Below are positions 22,184-32,820 of a stretch of 64,000 nucleotides of DNA, one piece after another. Position 1 is the stretch's first letter. Each line of letters opens with the position of its first letter. A program made the translations under genes and the position numbers. This DNA comes from Pogona vitticeps. Taxonomy: Eukaryota; Chordata; Lepidosauria; Squamata; Agamidae. The notes under the pieces are model-generated. The model made no database searches and had not been told where the DNA came from. It worked only from the letters and a program-made list of their open reading frames with translations. The stretch is from assembly GCF_051106095.1 (NCBI RefSeq), contig NC_135791.1, forward strand, positions 6,334,501-6,398,500. Reading direction: 5' to 3'.

Positions 22184-25100
22184 GCAAGGTGGGTGGGTGG
22201 CAACCAGCCCGCTGATGTCTGAGATGTCCTCATCCTGGACATATCAGGGCCCCCATCATTTAGGAAATTACATGTTTTGCTTTGCACAGCTGGCTCTCTT
22301 CTTGTGAGCCTTCCTTCTGGCAGAGCAGCTGTGGGATTAGATCAAAAATTCCATCAGAGAAGAAGTGGCATGCACACATCTCTCTCTTGTGGGGAAAACT
22401 GGACCCTTGGATATAATAGGAATGGTATTTTACGGGAAGCAATTTTGTCTTGCAGGGAAAAGATGTAATCCACACACTGCCCCAATACCTAAATAACCTC
22501 CCTTGCTGGCCTTCTATATCAGGGGTGAACAGATTTCAGGTTTGTGAAATCTTTTTTTTTTTAATTAGGGTCTCATGATTCACCAGCTGGAGCCTGGTGC
22601 AAAAAGGCATCACTTAGATTCAAATTAGATGACCCATGTAGCATGTTTTTAGAAGAGGTGCTCTTGCAAATGATGAAACTTGTCTGATTGTTTGCTCTTA
22701 CTCACCTATGCATCTTGCATTAAGTGTGCTTTGTTTTGAGGCTGGTTATTGGAATGCAAACAGCGGCAGACATGGCAAGTCTGGTTGCTCAGGCACATCT
22801 CTCTGAGGAATACCACTGCCTGAGAGAAAAATACATGGGTTAAAAGAATATGCATTCTCTTTAATGTCCAGTTTGACCCTTAGAAGTCAAGATTTCTTAG
22901 CTCGACATTTCGTGCTAAGGGGCTGAACTGAATGGCGCTCCCATGGTTCAGAAATGAAAGTCAGCTCTCAGTTACTCAAAGGGTCCTTCCCTTTTGGTAG
23001 TTTAATTTAGGAAACGTAAGCCACCTTTTTTGTGGTTATTTTAAAAATGAAATTGGAGTTAGAAATCCTTGAAAATCTACTGCCAGCAGATCCTCAACAG
23101 AGATTTTATCGTATCAGTTACTTAACTAAGGCGAGCACTTCAAGTATGTTTGGCCCAGAAATCAGAAAAGCACTTTGGTTGAATGAAAGGCACCCAGAAT
23201 CCCCCAGGTCACAGTGGCTTCAGAATTCTGGCAAATCCAGGAACTTTCCCCTGGATAAATGCTGACCCCGCTCAGTGCTCACACACAGCCCCTTCGGTGC
23301 TCCTCTGTCATGTCTGAATATATTATAGGCCTTTGATTCTGTAGTCCTCTAATCAATGCCCTCCTTCTGGCTCATCAAAGCCGACAGAAGGAGCCTTGCA
23401 AGAAAGGGTCAAGGTGGAGGACCTTTACATCTTGCCCTTTTCTTTTTCTTTGGCTGAGAGGGTCTTTGTGCAAGAGAATATTCCGTCTTCTCTTGGGCCC
23501 CCTGCTTGCCCTGTTGGTTTGTGTGTGGCAACAGTAAAGTGGCCCTGCAGGAAACTGCCAAGTGGACTTGTCTTAAGGAGTTTGCAGGGAGGGGTGGGGT
23601 GGGGCTCCTTGGTTATCGTTGAGTGGAAGTGTTTGCTCGAGTTGTACTGTTTGCTCGTAGGAGAGAATAGTTTGAGCCAAGGTCGCAGGTCCAGGGATAA
23701 CTGGGGACAGACAATCTTCAAGGGCTGGCTGTTTTTAAAAAAGCAAAATAAAGACACAGCCAGATCAGAGGGCCGTTGCACCCAGCAGTCTTTCTTCCAG
23801 CGGGGGATACGGGGAGCAGTCTTAGATCGGGTTGAGCACAAGTTTTATCCGGCTAGCCCGGAAACGTCTGTTTTGAGCCACAGCTGAGAAACTTTGCTGT
23901 TATGGATTTCAAACACTCCCAGAATTCTCTAGCCAGCGGGCTTGGAGCCTTCTGGGAGTTGCAGTCCCCAAAAACCGAACGGTCCCAAGCTCTCTGATTC
24001 TGATTCATGACACCTCTCCGGAGTCCTGGGCCAAAAGTTGAGATCGGCTCCTGCTCTGTGGTTGCTGCTTAACTAGTGATACCAAGACATGAGTTGTGGA
24101 TCTTCTTCCTGCAGAACGTGGTGCTCAGCCACTAAGCTCCAGTCCGTCCCCAGTCTACTGCCACCACCAAACAGATCGGTTGGAGATGGCGGTTCTCTCA
24201 CGATCCTCCCTGGTTTCCCAGAGGTGTCACTTATTCACTTGTTCCTCTTCAAGTATATCTTGATCCTGTTCAAAACCTGTTGAAAGCTCACCTCTGCTTG
24301 TGGGTATCTCGGCACCTTGTGCTGGTGAATGGCAGGTTGTTTGTACGATGCAGTGGCAGATATGTTGAGAGTGTTCCACCCCTGTATTTCATCCCCCGGT
24401 GGCTTGGAGTTGTAAGCTAAATAAAACCTCCAGTGGACCGCAGATGCCCAGATGCTCTTGATTTAGAGGCATTAAAGAAGTTTTTGCTTTGGCATCAGCA
24501 CCCAAATGGTTGATACAGTTTACTGCCAAGGAAAAGTATCGCAGCCTTAAAAAGTGTAGATTACATGTATTAATTCTTCAAAGATGAATTGAAGTTAAAA
24601 ATAATCTAAGTCAGTGTGTAAGTACTCTTGAAAGGCCCCTGGCATATGACGTGATGTGTTCGATTCATATTGGGTTGTTGTGTTCCCATTGAATCCGTTG
24701 GGACGTAGGCTAGGACCAGTGAAAACGTCTTGTTGATTTCTGTGGGATTCCAGGGCGACGAACACAGATGGCATCCAACTCATTCGCAGAACCCTGCCGT
24801 GAAATCAAGCGTGCATAATAGTGCAGTTATTGCAATTGGCCAGCTGCCAGATGTGCACCAGGTTGCACAAAGGGGTCAAATTGCACAACTATGCAAATTG
24901 CACAACTATAGGGCATGCAGCAAAGGGCGGTGGGGTGCGCAACAGAGAGCCAGCAAGGGTCCTTTGGAGCAGACTAGTGCAGGCTACATAGGGTCTCTAA
25001 GGGTCAAATAGAGATCCTGTATCTTTGCATCCTATATGGCATCCACACCTTAAGCAACCCTATTTGGTCTGCCTCCTTTAAGAAAGTAAAGAAAAGCTAT

Positions 25101-27069
25101 AAAGAAAGGGGGGGGGGATCCCTCTCTTTAGCCTTCCTCTCCTGTCTCCACTGTAGAAGATGCAGCATCATCAGCACTGCCCTAATTGGCTTTTGAAATA
25201 CTTTTGGTTTTGCCTCCTCCCTCTGCTCTCAGAACAGAGGAAGGAAGTTATTAAATTTCCCAGATATTCCCTATCATTAAGTGGCTAAGCTGCCTGCTTA
25301 ATCACTAATGATATGGGGAAATTGGAAACACCTGGGAAATGGAAGCTTGCTTTGGTTTGGTCCCATCAACTGCATGTGCTAGAAATGAACCAAAATGAAG
25401 CAACGCTACCTGCAACTGACAGGGGCTCAGAAAGGTCCAGGCAGGGACACTGTGGTGGTGGGCTGGTTTGCTCTAGGAAATACGTCATCTGATCACTGGC
25501 GAAACGAACAAACCAGCCCATCCTTGCAGCAGGACAGATGCCTGTTTACTCTCTCTCAGATTGCTTGTTTGGTTGCTGTCACGTGATCGCATAACATAGT
25601 AGGGTTCTGACCACCGAGTTGTTAAAACCTGGAGAATCTACTTGTTGAGACAGCCATTTACCTTGACAGGTTTTCAAAACATGGTCATTACAGGTGGTTC
25701 CATCCTCTCAAAAGGCTTGTGCGGCTCAGCCTTTAAATATTTTGGTCTGGAGCTCTTTGGTGGGATTCCGATCCAGTTATGAGCTTCCGTAGAAGGCTGA
25801 TGAACACTGACCTGAAATCGCACGAATTCCAAGGTGTGGCTTTTAGCTGCTTTCCATCCCTTACGTTTCGGTGGAACTGAAAGCCAGATGGCACGCTCAG
25901 AAAAGGTGCAAGCATCACAACCCCCTCTTGGGAGTGTTCCACCTCCAAATGCCAATAAGGAATTCCTCTTGCTACTGCTGCTTTTCGAAATCATCTTTGA
26001 AATTCTATCGTAAAGCTAGATTTCTGTAGAGTAGCTTTCCTCAATCCAGATACGTTCCAGACACATCGGACATGGCTTGGGTGGGAATGAGGGCAGTTTG
26101 AAATCCAACATACCTAGAAGGCACACACGGAGCCAAGCCTGGCATTTTAAAAAGCCTTGATACATCAGTGCGCACAACTTGTAGCCACTGTTCACACACA
26201 GAGCACTTAGGGAATATTATATAACTAATATCCTGAAACGGCCATATTGATTATGAGAGAATTTCCAATTAAAATATGAAACGGATGCCGTCAGGGAGAA
26301 AAGATGTTTTCTCTCTGATGTGACAGCTTCCCACAGGCAGTGATTTTTAATGCCAAGCATTAAAATGAATGCATACCCATACAGAAATGGTAAAGTGGTA
26401 TTAATTTCAAGAAGGCTGTTCCAGGTTGCATTTTGGAATATGTGAGATTTAATCCAACTGGTAGTGGTGGAGTTCAATTTGTAAAGTTAAATCTCAGAGC
26501 TTTACAAGCTTTTACAGAAAGAAAACTGGAAAAAAATATGCCAGATTTTTGTGTATTTCTCCCTGCTACTGTCTTGTATTTTATACATTTTAATGGGCCT
26601 GATGCCGTCACTTGTTTCTATAAAATACTTTTCACATGTTTTGAAGTGCTCTGTCTTGTTTATCATGCGCTGTGGTCCTTTCAGTAGAAGTATAATTAGA
26701 GGCTTGTTCAAGCCTTATGGAATCCAGTTGTTCAACACACTTATAAGGGAACACCTAGCTCCATTGTTCCATTGCAGCTTTCTCCATTGGACGCCGCCGG
26801 CTCTCCACACAAACAAGATTCCTGGAAAATCTGGTTTCCTCGTCACGTGGAGCATCTCGACTTGTCCAAGGACCTCTCCTTGACATAGTTTAAAATGAGT
26901 TAAACAAAGGGGTGCTGTAACAGCATGTTGCAGTGTTGAGTAAGGATGGTTTTTAAAAAATCTTTGTGGACTATAATAAATTATAATTCTCTATACTGGG
27001 ATTTCCAGCTGACTGACAGACGCCTAAATGTGGCTCTGCTGGGGGGAAAGGCCTAAACTGGAAGGCTTT

Positions 27070-27182
27070 GAGGTTTAGCTAGGCCTAGTTCCGTCCACGT
27101 TTCCTGTTCCTGCCCCAGTGCTAGAAGGGAGCTTTCCTTCTAGCACTGGAAGCTTAGACAGAACTAGGTCTAGCTAACCCTC
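27070..27182. repeat. Imperfect palindrome, MITE-like
   Basis: Outer arms 27070-27095 and 27157-27182 (TTTAGCTAGGCCTAGTTC against GAACTAGGTCTAGCTAA) enclose a perfect inner pair CCAGTGCTAGAAGG / CCTTCTAGCACTGG at 27115-27128 and 27136-27149. No clear target duplication was seen and the family is not recognised. Confidence 0.6.
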
Positions 27183-27450
27183 AGCACCTTCCCCAGGTCA
27201 ACCCCATAGAAGTGCTTGTAAAGTATCTGTCTGCCAGGGAGAACTCCAAAAACGGAGTGTTATGGGATATGTCGTGAAGTAGAAAAATCCCTCCCCTAAT
27301 ATGGGGTGCCTCTGAGGATTCCAACCCACGCGATGCCCTTGTCTGTTTCACTCTCCGCTCCATTGCCCTTGGTCCTCTTGTGGGGCACGTCCTCCCCATC
27401 TTTCATGCCCCCTCCCCTGCCAATAAGTGAGGTTCTACAGCAGCTGGCAA

Positions 27451-27890
27451 CTTGTTGTTGTTTAGTCATTTAGTCGTGTCTGACTCTTCGTGACCCCATG
27501 GACCAGAGCACGCCAGGCCCTCCTGTCTTCCACTGCCTCCCGGAGGTCTGTCAATTTCATGTTCGTCGCTTCAATGACACTGTCCAACCATCTCGTCCTC
27601 TGTTGTTCCCTTCTTTTGCCTTCACACTTTCCCAACATCAGGGTCTTTTCCAGGGAGTCGAGTCTTCTCATGAGATGGCCAAAGTATTGGAGCCTCAGCT
27701 TCAGGATCTGTCCTTCCAGTGAACACTCAGGGTTGATTTCCTTCAAAATGGATAGGTTTGTTCTCCTTGCAGTCCAGGGGATTCTCAAGAGCCTCCTCCA
27801 GCACCACAATTCAAAGGCATCAATTCTTCGGCGGTCTGCTTTCTTTATGGTCCAGCTCTCACATCCATACATCACAACAGAATGTGAGTA
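27451..27890 (-). mobile_element. BovB (RTE) LINE, 3' end of ORF2
   Basis: On the minus strand an open stretch encodes the end of a BovB reverse transcriptase, from YGCESWTIKKADRRRIDAFE through YFGHLMRRLDSLEKTLMLGK to DRRAWRALVHGVTKSQTRL. The 3' end reads (GTT)n-like on the plus strand at 27451. It is a 5'-truncated retroposed copy of the kind common in squamates. The frame is still open over about 137 codons, so the copy is young, but it is not a host gene. Confidence 0.88.
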
Positions 27891-28094
27891 GCTGGCAACT
27901 ACTCACCTGTTATAATGATATTATTCCTATGACAGCTGTAAACAGAAGCATACATGATCTCCTGGGTTACAAGAGAGTTTTTTTTTACCGGCTCTTTCCA
28001 TTAGGGATACTATTCTATAGAGCCTGGAGCCAAAGTTTATAAAGCTACTTTTAAGATGAATGGATATAATTACACGTTGAAGCCACCTGTATAG

Positions 28095-28204
28095 GAGCAG
28101 CGGTAGGGTAATGTCCTGGATCCCAAAGCATCACCCTACCATCGCTCTGTTGTATGAGCAGTGGTAGGATAACGCAGTACATCCCGGAGAGCCTACTATT
28201 GCTC
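28095..28204. repeat. Tandem pair of short hairpin units
   Basis: Two units about 61 bp apart begin GAGCAGCGGTAGGGT (28095) and GAGCAGTGGTAGGAT (28156). Each is followed by its own inverted arm, ACCCTACCATCGCTC (28132-28146) and CTACTATTGCTC (ending 28204). So a small palindrome was duplicated and has since drifted. Family unknown. Confidence 0.5.
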
Positions 28205-28464
28205 AGTTATAGATGGCTTGACTATAACATTACACGGATTCTTTTAAAAAGTAACTTTCCAGGTTGTCCCTGGATCTCTCTATTCATGTAAATTATTTTT
28301 TCTGCTCACCTGGTGTCCTCCTTATGGACTGAACCACAACCACCATCCTCCCCAGCAAGCATGGCCATGTCGGGGACATGGGTTTGGGGAAGGCAGATGC
28401 AGAGAATGTGGAGTGCACAAAACTCGAGCCCATTTTTACCCACCCACAGCATTCCAGTGATGCG

Positions 28465-28579
<115 letters not shown>

Positions 28580-28670
28580 CATAGCAGCCAAAATCTACAG
28601 CCAACCCAGGCTTTCACACACGCACAGGTGGGTATGTGTGCACATGTGTGTGTATGAGTATGTATTATAT

Positions 28671-29114
28671 CAGGCTTGTCCAACCTGCGGCCCGAGGGCC
28701 ACATGCGGCCCAGCTCAGCTCATAATGCGGCCCAGTGCAATTTTTTATTTTTAAAGAAATTCCAAAGTTTTAAGTTACACTGAGAGCACTTGCAGACAGA
28801 ATGTGGCTGGGGCACGTTGCAACGGTAGGGGGGGAGAGGGAAGGAAGGAAGGAGTGGGAGGAGGGAGAGGGGGGCTGTGTGACTGCATTGCGCCATCCCC
28901 GTCAATAGGTGGACCCCCTCCCGGCCCCATAAAGCCAAAGCTGGCAGCCTCTGCTGTCTGAGATCGCAGCTGCCGGTAAGCACACTTGGAGCGGGGCTGC
29001 GGAGGATGGCTAGGGCTGCCCCCCCATGCGGCCCAAACCAAATGTATGTGCGGCCCAAACCAAATTTTCATCTTCTAATGTGGCCCAGGGAATGTGAAAG
29101 GTTGGACACCCCTG
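28671..29114. mobile_element. hAT-type MITE, 444 bp, perfect 8-bp duplication
   Basis: It starts CAGGCTTGTCCAACCTGCGG and ends GAAAGGTTGGACACCCCTG. It is flanked by the identical octamer TATTATAT (28663-28670 and 29115-29122). Inside, GCGGCCC units repeat near both ends. No transposase frame is present. Confidence 0.85.
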
Positions 29115-29299
29115 TATTATATGATCACTCTACCTAGTGTGTAGATAGATGGTCAATAAGAGATCCATCTTGTCCACCTACATATTAACTCTAATAATAA
29201 GCTTATTCTGGTCGTATGACCTGGTCAGATACACACCAACTAACTTACATGCAATAATAAAGAACAAAGTTTTTTTAAAAAAGCAGTGATCATATTAAC

Positions 29300-29362
29300 T
29301 ATTTATTTAGATGGCTTTTATACTGCCCATCTAGACGAATCTAGTCTGGGCGGTTACAGTCT
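29300..29362 (-). repeat. LINE-derived 3' tail fragment
   Basis: TTTATTTAGATGGCTTTTAT, then ACTGCCCATCTAGAC and CTGGGCGGTTAC, is the reverse of the tail at 10985-11062. Confidence 0.5.
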
Positions 29363-29574
29363 CCAAAAGGCAATAAAATTACAATCATCCATAAAAAGAC
29401 TAAAACAAGAGGGGGGGGGGAAATTAAGCAAAAATGAACTAATGGTAACCACCTCCTTTCCTTTAATTATGGCCTATCCAGAGATGCTGTCGTTTTCCAA
29501 CTCAGCTGCACCATTTCTAAAAGCTGGAAGTCACTTCTTGTGCCCTGTATTCTTAGAAAAGTAATTAATGGCAT

Positions 29575-29895
29575 GAAATGACAGCCTTTCAAGTATTTGA
29601 AAAGTGCTGCCATCTCTCCCTTCAGTCATCTTCTCTCAAGGCTAAACATGCCCAATTCCTTCAGTCTTTCCTCATAGGGCTTAGTTTCCAGGCCCCTCAT
29701 CATCCTTCTTGCCTTCCTCTGAACTTGTTCCAATTTGTCAGCATCCTTCTTGAAGTGGGGTGTCCAGAACTGGACACAGGACTCAAGGTGAGGCCTAACC
29801 AGTGCCAAGTAGAAGGGGACCAGCACCTCGCGGGGTTTGGAGACTCTACTTCTGTTAATGCAGCCTAAAATAACATTTGCCTTTTTTTTTGTACA
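29575..29895 (-). mobile_element. CR1 LINE ORF2 fragment
   Basis: The minus strand encodes [20 protein letters not shown], then [32 protein letters not shown] and further tail. This is the conserved end region of CR1 reverse transcriptase. The frame is open for about 90 codons; the copy is truncated at both ends. Confidence 0.88.
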
Positions 29896-30469
29896 CAAAG
29901 CGCTCTTAGTCCAAGGCTAAACGATTTGGTGAGTTTAAGTTGCTTTATTGCTATTCGTTGTTTGCTTTGTTTCATTGGAGCTTTTTAAAAAAACTCTTAA
30001 CATTTTTCAGTAGAGAGGCTTTATTTCCCCCACATTTATTTCTGTGTTTTCCTGTTTTTTTAAAAGGGGAAGGGAAATTCCCCCCAAAAAAGAGAGTGAG
30101 AAAAGACATTTGTTTAAACCAAAATGCTATGGCTTAATTTATCCCCCAAAATAAGGAAATTCAGCATACCCCTCTTTTCAGTCAGAACATAGTTCTTGTA
30201 CCTTAACTTCCATTTCGAATGAACATTACAGCTTAATCCTACTAGCCACACTAGGGTGTATATAATAATCATCATTATATGCAGTCAAATCAGTTTTAAC
30301 TTACCTTTCCAGGTATAAAATACTCAGAAACGGTTTCCCTTTCCCTTTTTCTGGGTTTGCTCTGGGACTGTGCAGCTTGTTAGTTGTTCTGACAGAAGGT
30401 GTGGTAAGAAATTACATTATTGACCCCTGGCTCGACAAGCAGGTAGTCAACTCATTGAGCTCTATAATA

Positions 30470-30692
30470 ATTGTGTGCCATCAATTCTGACTTATGGCGA
30501 CCCTTTCCAAGGTTTCACAGGTAGAGTATATGCAGAAGTGGATTTAGCCTTCCTTTCTTCTGGGGGTGTCCTGGGACTGTGCAGCTTGCCCAAGGCCACA
30601 TAGGATGGTTGTTCTGGGAATGCACAGTGGGGGAATCAAACTCCCAACCTCTGATACATACAACTCTCTGTGCTATCCAGCCAGCTCACAGT
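30470..30692 (-). mobile_element. Sauria-type SINE (reverse)
   Basis: In the plus sense it opens TGTGCCATCAATTCTGACTT and ATGGCGACCCTTTCC, passes CTGTGCAGCTTGCCCAAGGC and ends GGAATCAAACTCCCAACCTC with CTATCCAGCCAGCTC. Reversed, this is the tRNA-like head, body and GTCAGAATTGA-type tail of the Sauria SINE. Confidence 0.75.
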
Positions 30693-30950
30693 GCCATAGC
30701 GCTATACCAATCAGGGTCGGTCTGCTTCGCCACCTCCGATGCATCGTGTAACCACCAGGAAATAACTCACACCCGACCGTGCCACAAGCAGTCCAAAAAC
30801 ATGAGCTATTCCTCTGTCTGGTCACACCCTCCGCTTCTCCTACCTTGCAGGGTTGTTGCGAAGATAGAGAGGAGGAGAAAATGTATGCAAGGTCCAAATG
30901 AAATTAAGGAGAACAACCACATGTTTGTGCGTGCCCTTTGGTGTTGTGCA

Positions 30951-30953
<3 letters not shown>

Positions 30954-30985
<32 letters not shown>
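30954..30985. repeat. (TG)n microsatellite
   Basis: About 16 TG units. Confidence 0.9.
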
Positions 30986-30991
<6 letters not shown>

Positions 30992-32099
30992 AAACACACA
31001 TATTGCCCATATCCATCCGGTCCCTGGGCCATCAACCCATCACTTTCTGGCCACAAAGTTTGAGCACCCTTGACATTAAGGAGTAGACTTGATCTGCCTG
31101 AATGATCAGCTGATGACTCAGGGGTCCCGGACCTTCTTGGGTTTTTGCCCTTCGTCCAGCTGGTCTTCTTCAAAGAAGCCACGGGGGAAAGGAAGGGATG
31201 AGTCATCGTATATACAGGGGAACAGTCTTTCCTGGTGTTCACACAAGATAAAGCGCTGCACGCTTGGCTCCACGGAAGGGCACCCAGCTGTCTTGCAGGA
31301 TCAGTACCAGCTTGTTAGAAGGGGCCCTGCCTGCCCTCCCTGGACCTTCTTATAAATCATGGAATGGAGGAAGCTTCTGTTTTAATTTCGAAAATAGATT
31401 TCCTAGGCTTCGGAGTCCACCTCCCATACTGGGACTTTTAGGCCGTGTCCCTAAATATCATCCCTCCTTCCCTCCCTCCACCCCCAGTTTAAAGAAACAA
31501 AGCCAAGCTAGGAAGCTTGCTGATAATGTTGCAAACGTGTTGTTTATCACAACATTTAAGATAGCAAGAGTACTGTATCCTGTGGATGAGGTTTCCTGTT
31601 TTTTTACCCCAGTTTCTACAGTATTTTTTTTCAGAATATGCCAATCAGTTTTCCGTTTCTGGGACTTTTCACTGCAAAATGAGGAGTCATCTCTGCAATA
31701 TAAATTTCTCTTGCATGTTCTGACCGGACAGAAAAAATAGCGATCTTAACTGTTTTCTATCCATAACAGAAAGCCTGCAACATTGGGTTGAGCATATTTT
31801 TTTTCCTCTTTGTTCCTGCAATAATCATGGGCAGTGTGCAAAATAATAATGCCAAAAGTAGTAGTAGTAAAAAAAACACCTAGTGATGCATATATTTCAC
31901 TGGAAATCAGTGTACTTCCTCAGAGAAATATTTCCAAGCTCTGGGTAAATCCAAGAGAATTTCGTCCTGCGATTCTATAAAAGGGCTGGGGATTTGGGGT
32001 GTCATAGTTCAAAAAGGTAACTCTTCTAAGTTCTGAGCAGATAGTGCTGAAATCCAGTAGTGAGTCATGCCTGGAGAAAAGCCATTGAAGTTCTGGAAG

Positions 32100-32225
32100 T
32101 ATGCAGCTTGCCCAAGGCTACCCAGGCTGGCTCTTCTCCCAAGAGGCCCAGTGGGGGAATTGAATGCCCAACCTCTGGCTACCCAGCCAGAAATCTAACT
32201 CACTGAATATCCAGCCAGCTACAAC
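32100..32225 (-). mobile_element. Sauria-type SINE fragment (reverse)
   Basis: ATGCAGCTTGCCCAAGGCTA, AGTGGGGGAATTGAATGCCC and CCAACCTCTGGCTACCCAGC repeat the head half of the SINE at 30470-30692. Confidence 0.65.
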
Positions 32226-32617
32226 AGGGAGGCTGAAGCAAAATGTGGGGCAGCTGTTTCTCTCTTGCTGTCTCCTTCCCTCTGTCAGGAAACTATGTGA
32301 GTCATAGCCTTCCAGTATATCTAGAGCTAGGTTGGGCTACTTCGAGCTCATGAGCCGCATCTGTTCTTGGTTGGCATGAGGGAATACCCTCGATGCAACA
32401 CTTCTGAGGAATAATCACCCTTTCACACAAAGGAAAATAGCATCTCTATCTCCCTTTGTATCAGATGAAACTCCATCTGGCGTCCTGGTCTGCATCCTAG
32501 TCAAACAGATACTTTTTGGAAGCCCATAAACCGGGAGTAAATGCGGCATCTCTTTACGCGTTTCCTTCTCTGGGAATTAGTACACGGTGGGTGTAGGTTA
32601 CAGGTAATTATCCTAAC

Positions 32618-32820
32618 TAATGTTGTTGTTGTTTAGTTGTGTCCGACTCTTTGTGACCCCATGGACCAGAGCACGCCAGGCCCTCCTGTCTTCCACTGCC
32701 TCCCGGAGTTGGGTCAAATTCGTGTTGGTCACTTTGGTGACACCGTCCAGCCATCTCGTCCTCCGTCGTCCCCTTCTCCTCTGGCCTTCACACTTTCCCA
32801 ACATCAGGGTCTTTTCCAGA
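32618..32820 (-). mobile_element. BovB LINE 3' end, second copy
   Basis: (GTT)n and GTGTCCGACTCTTTGTGACC at the left, then the same text as 27460-27650, ending at CAGGGTCTTTTCC. The minus strand gives LGKCEGQRRRGRRRTRWLDG and DRRAWRALVHGVTKSRTQL. It is shorter than the 27451 copy, as expected of 5' truncation on insertion. Confidence 0.85.

Noticed and set aside
20874-22187. 437-codon open frame on the minus strand opposite PAQR7
   Set aside because: It mirrors the GC-rich PAQR7 codons, has a low-complexity Gly/Glu/His-rich translation and matches no family; a shadow frame.
25674-25994. 106-codon minus-strand frame
   Set aside because: No known motif and no promoter or exon signals; chance remains the simplest reading.
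27462-27875. 137-codon minus-strand frame as a host gene
   Set aside because: It is the end of BovB LINE ORF2 and repeats at 32618-32820.
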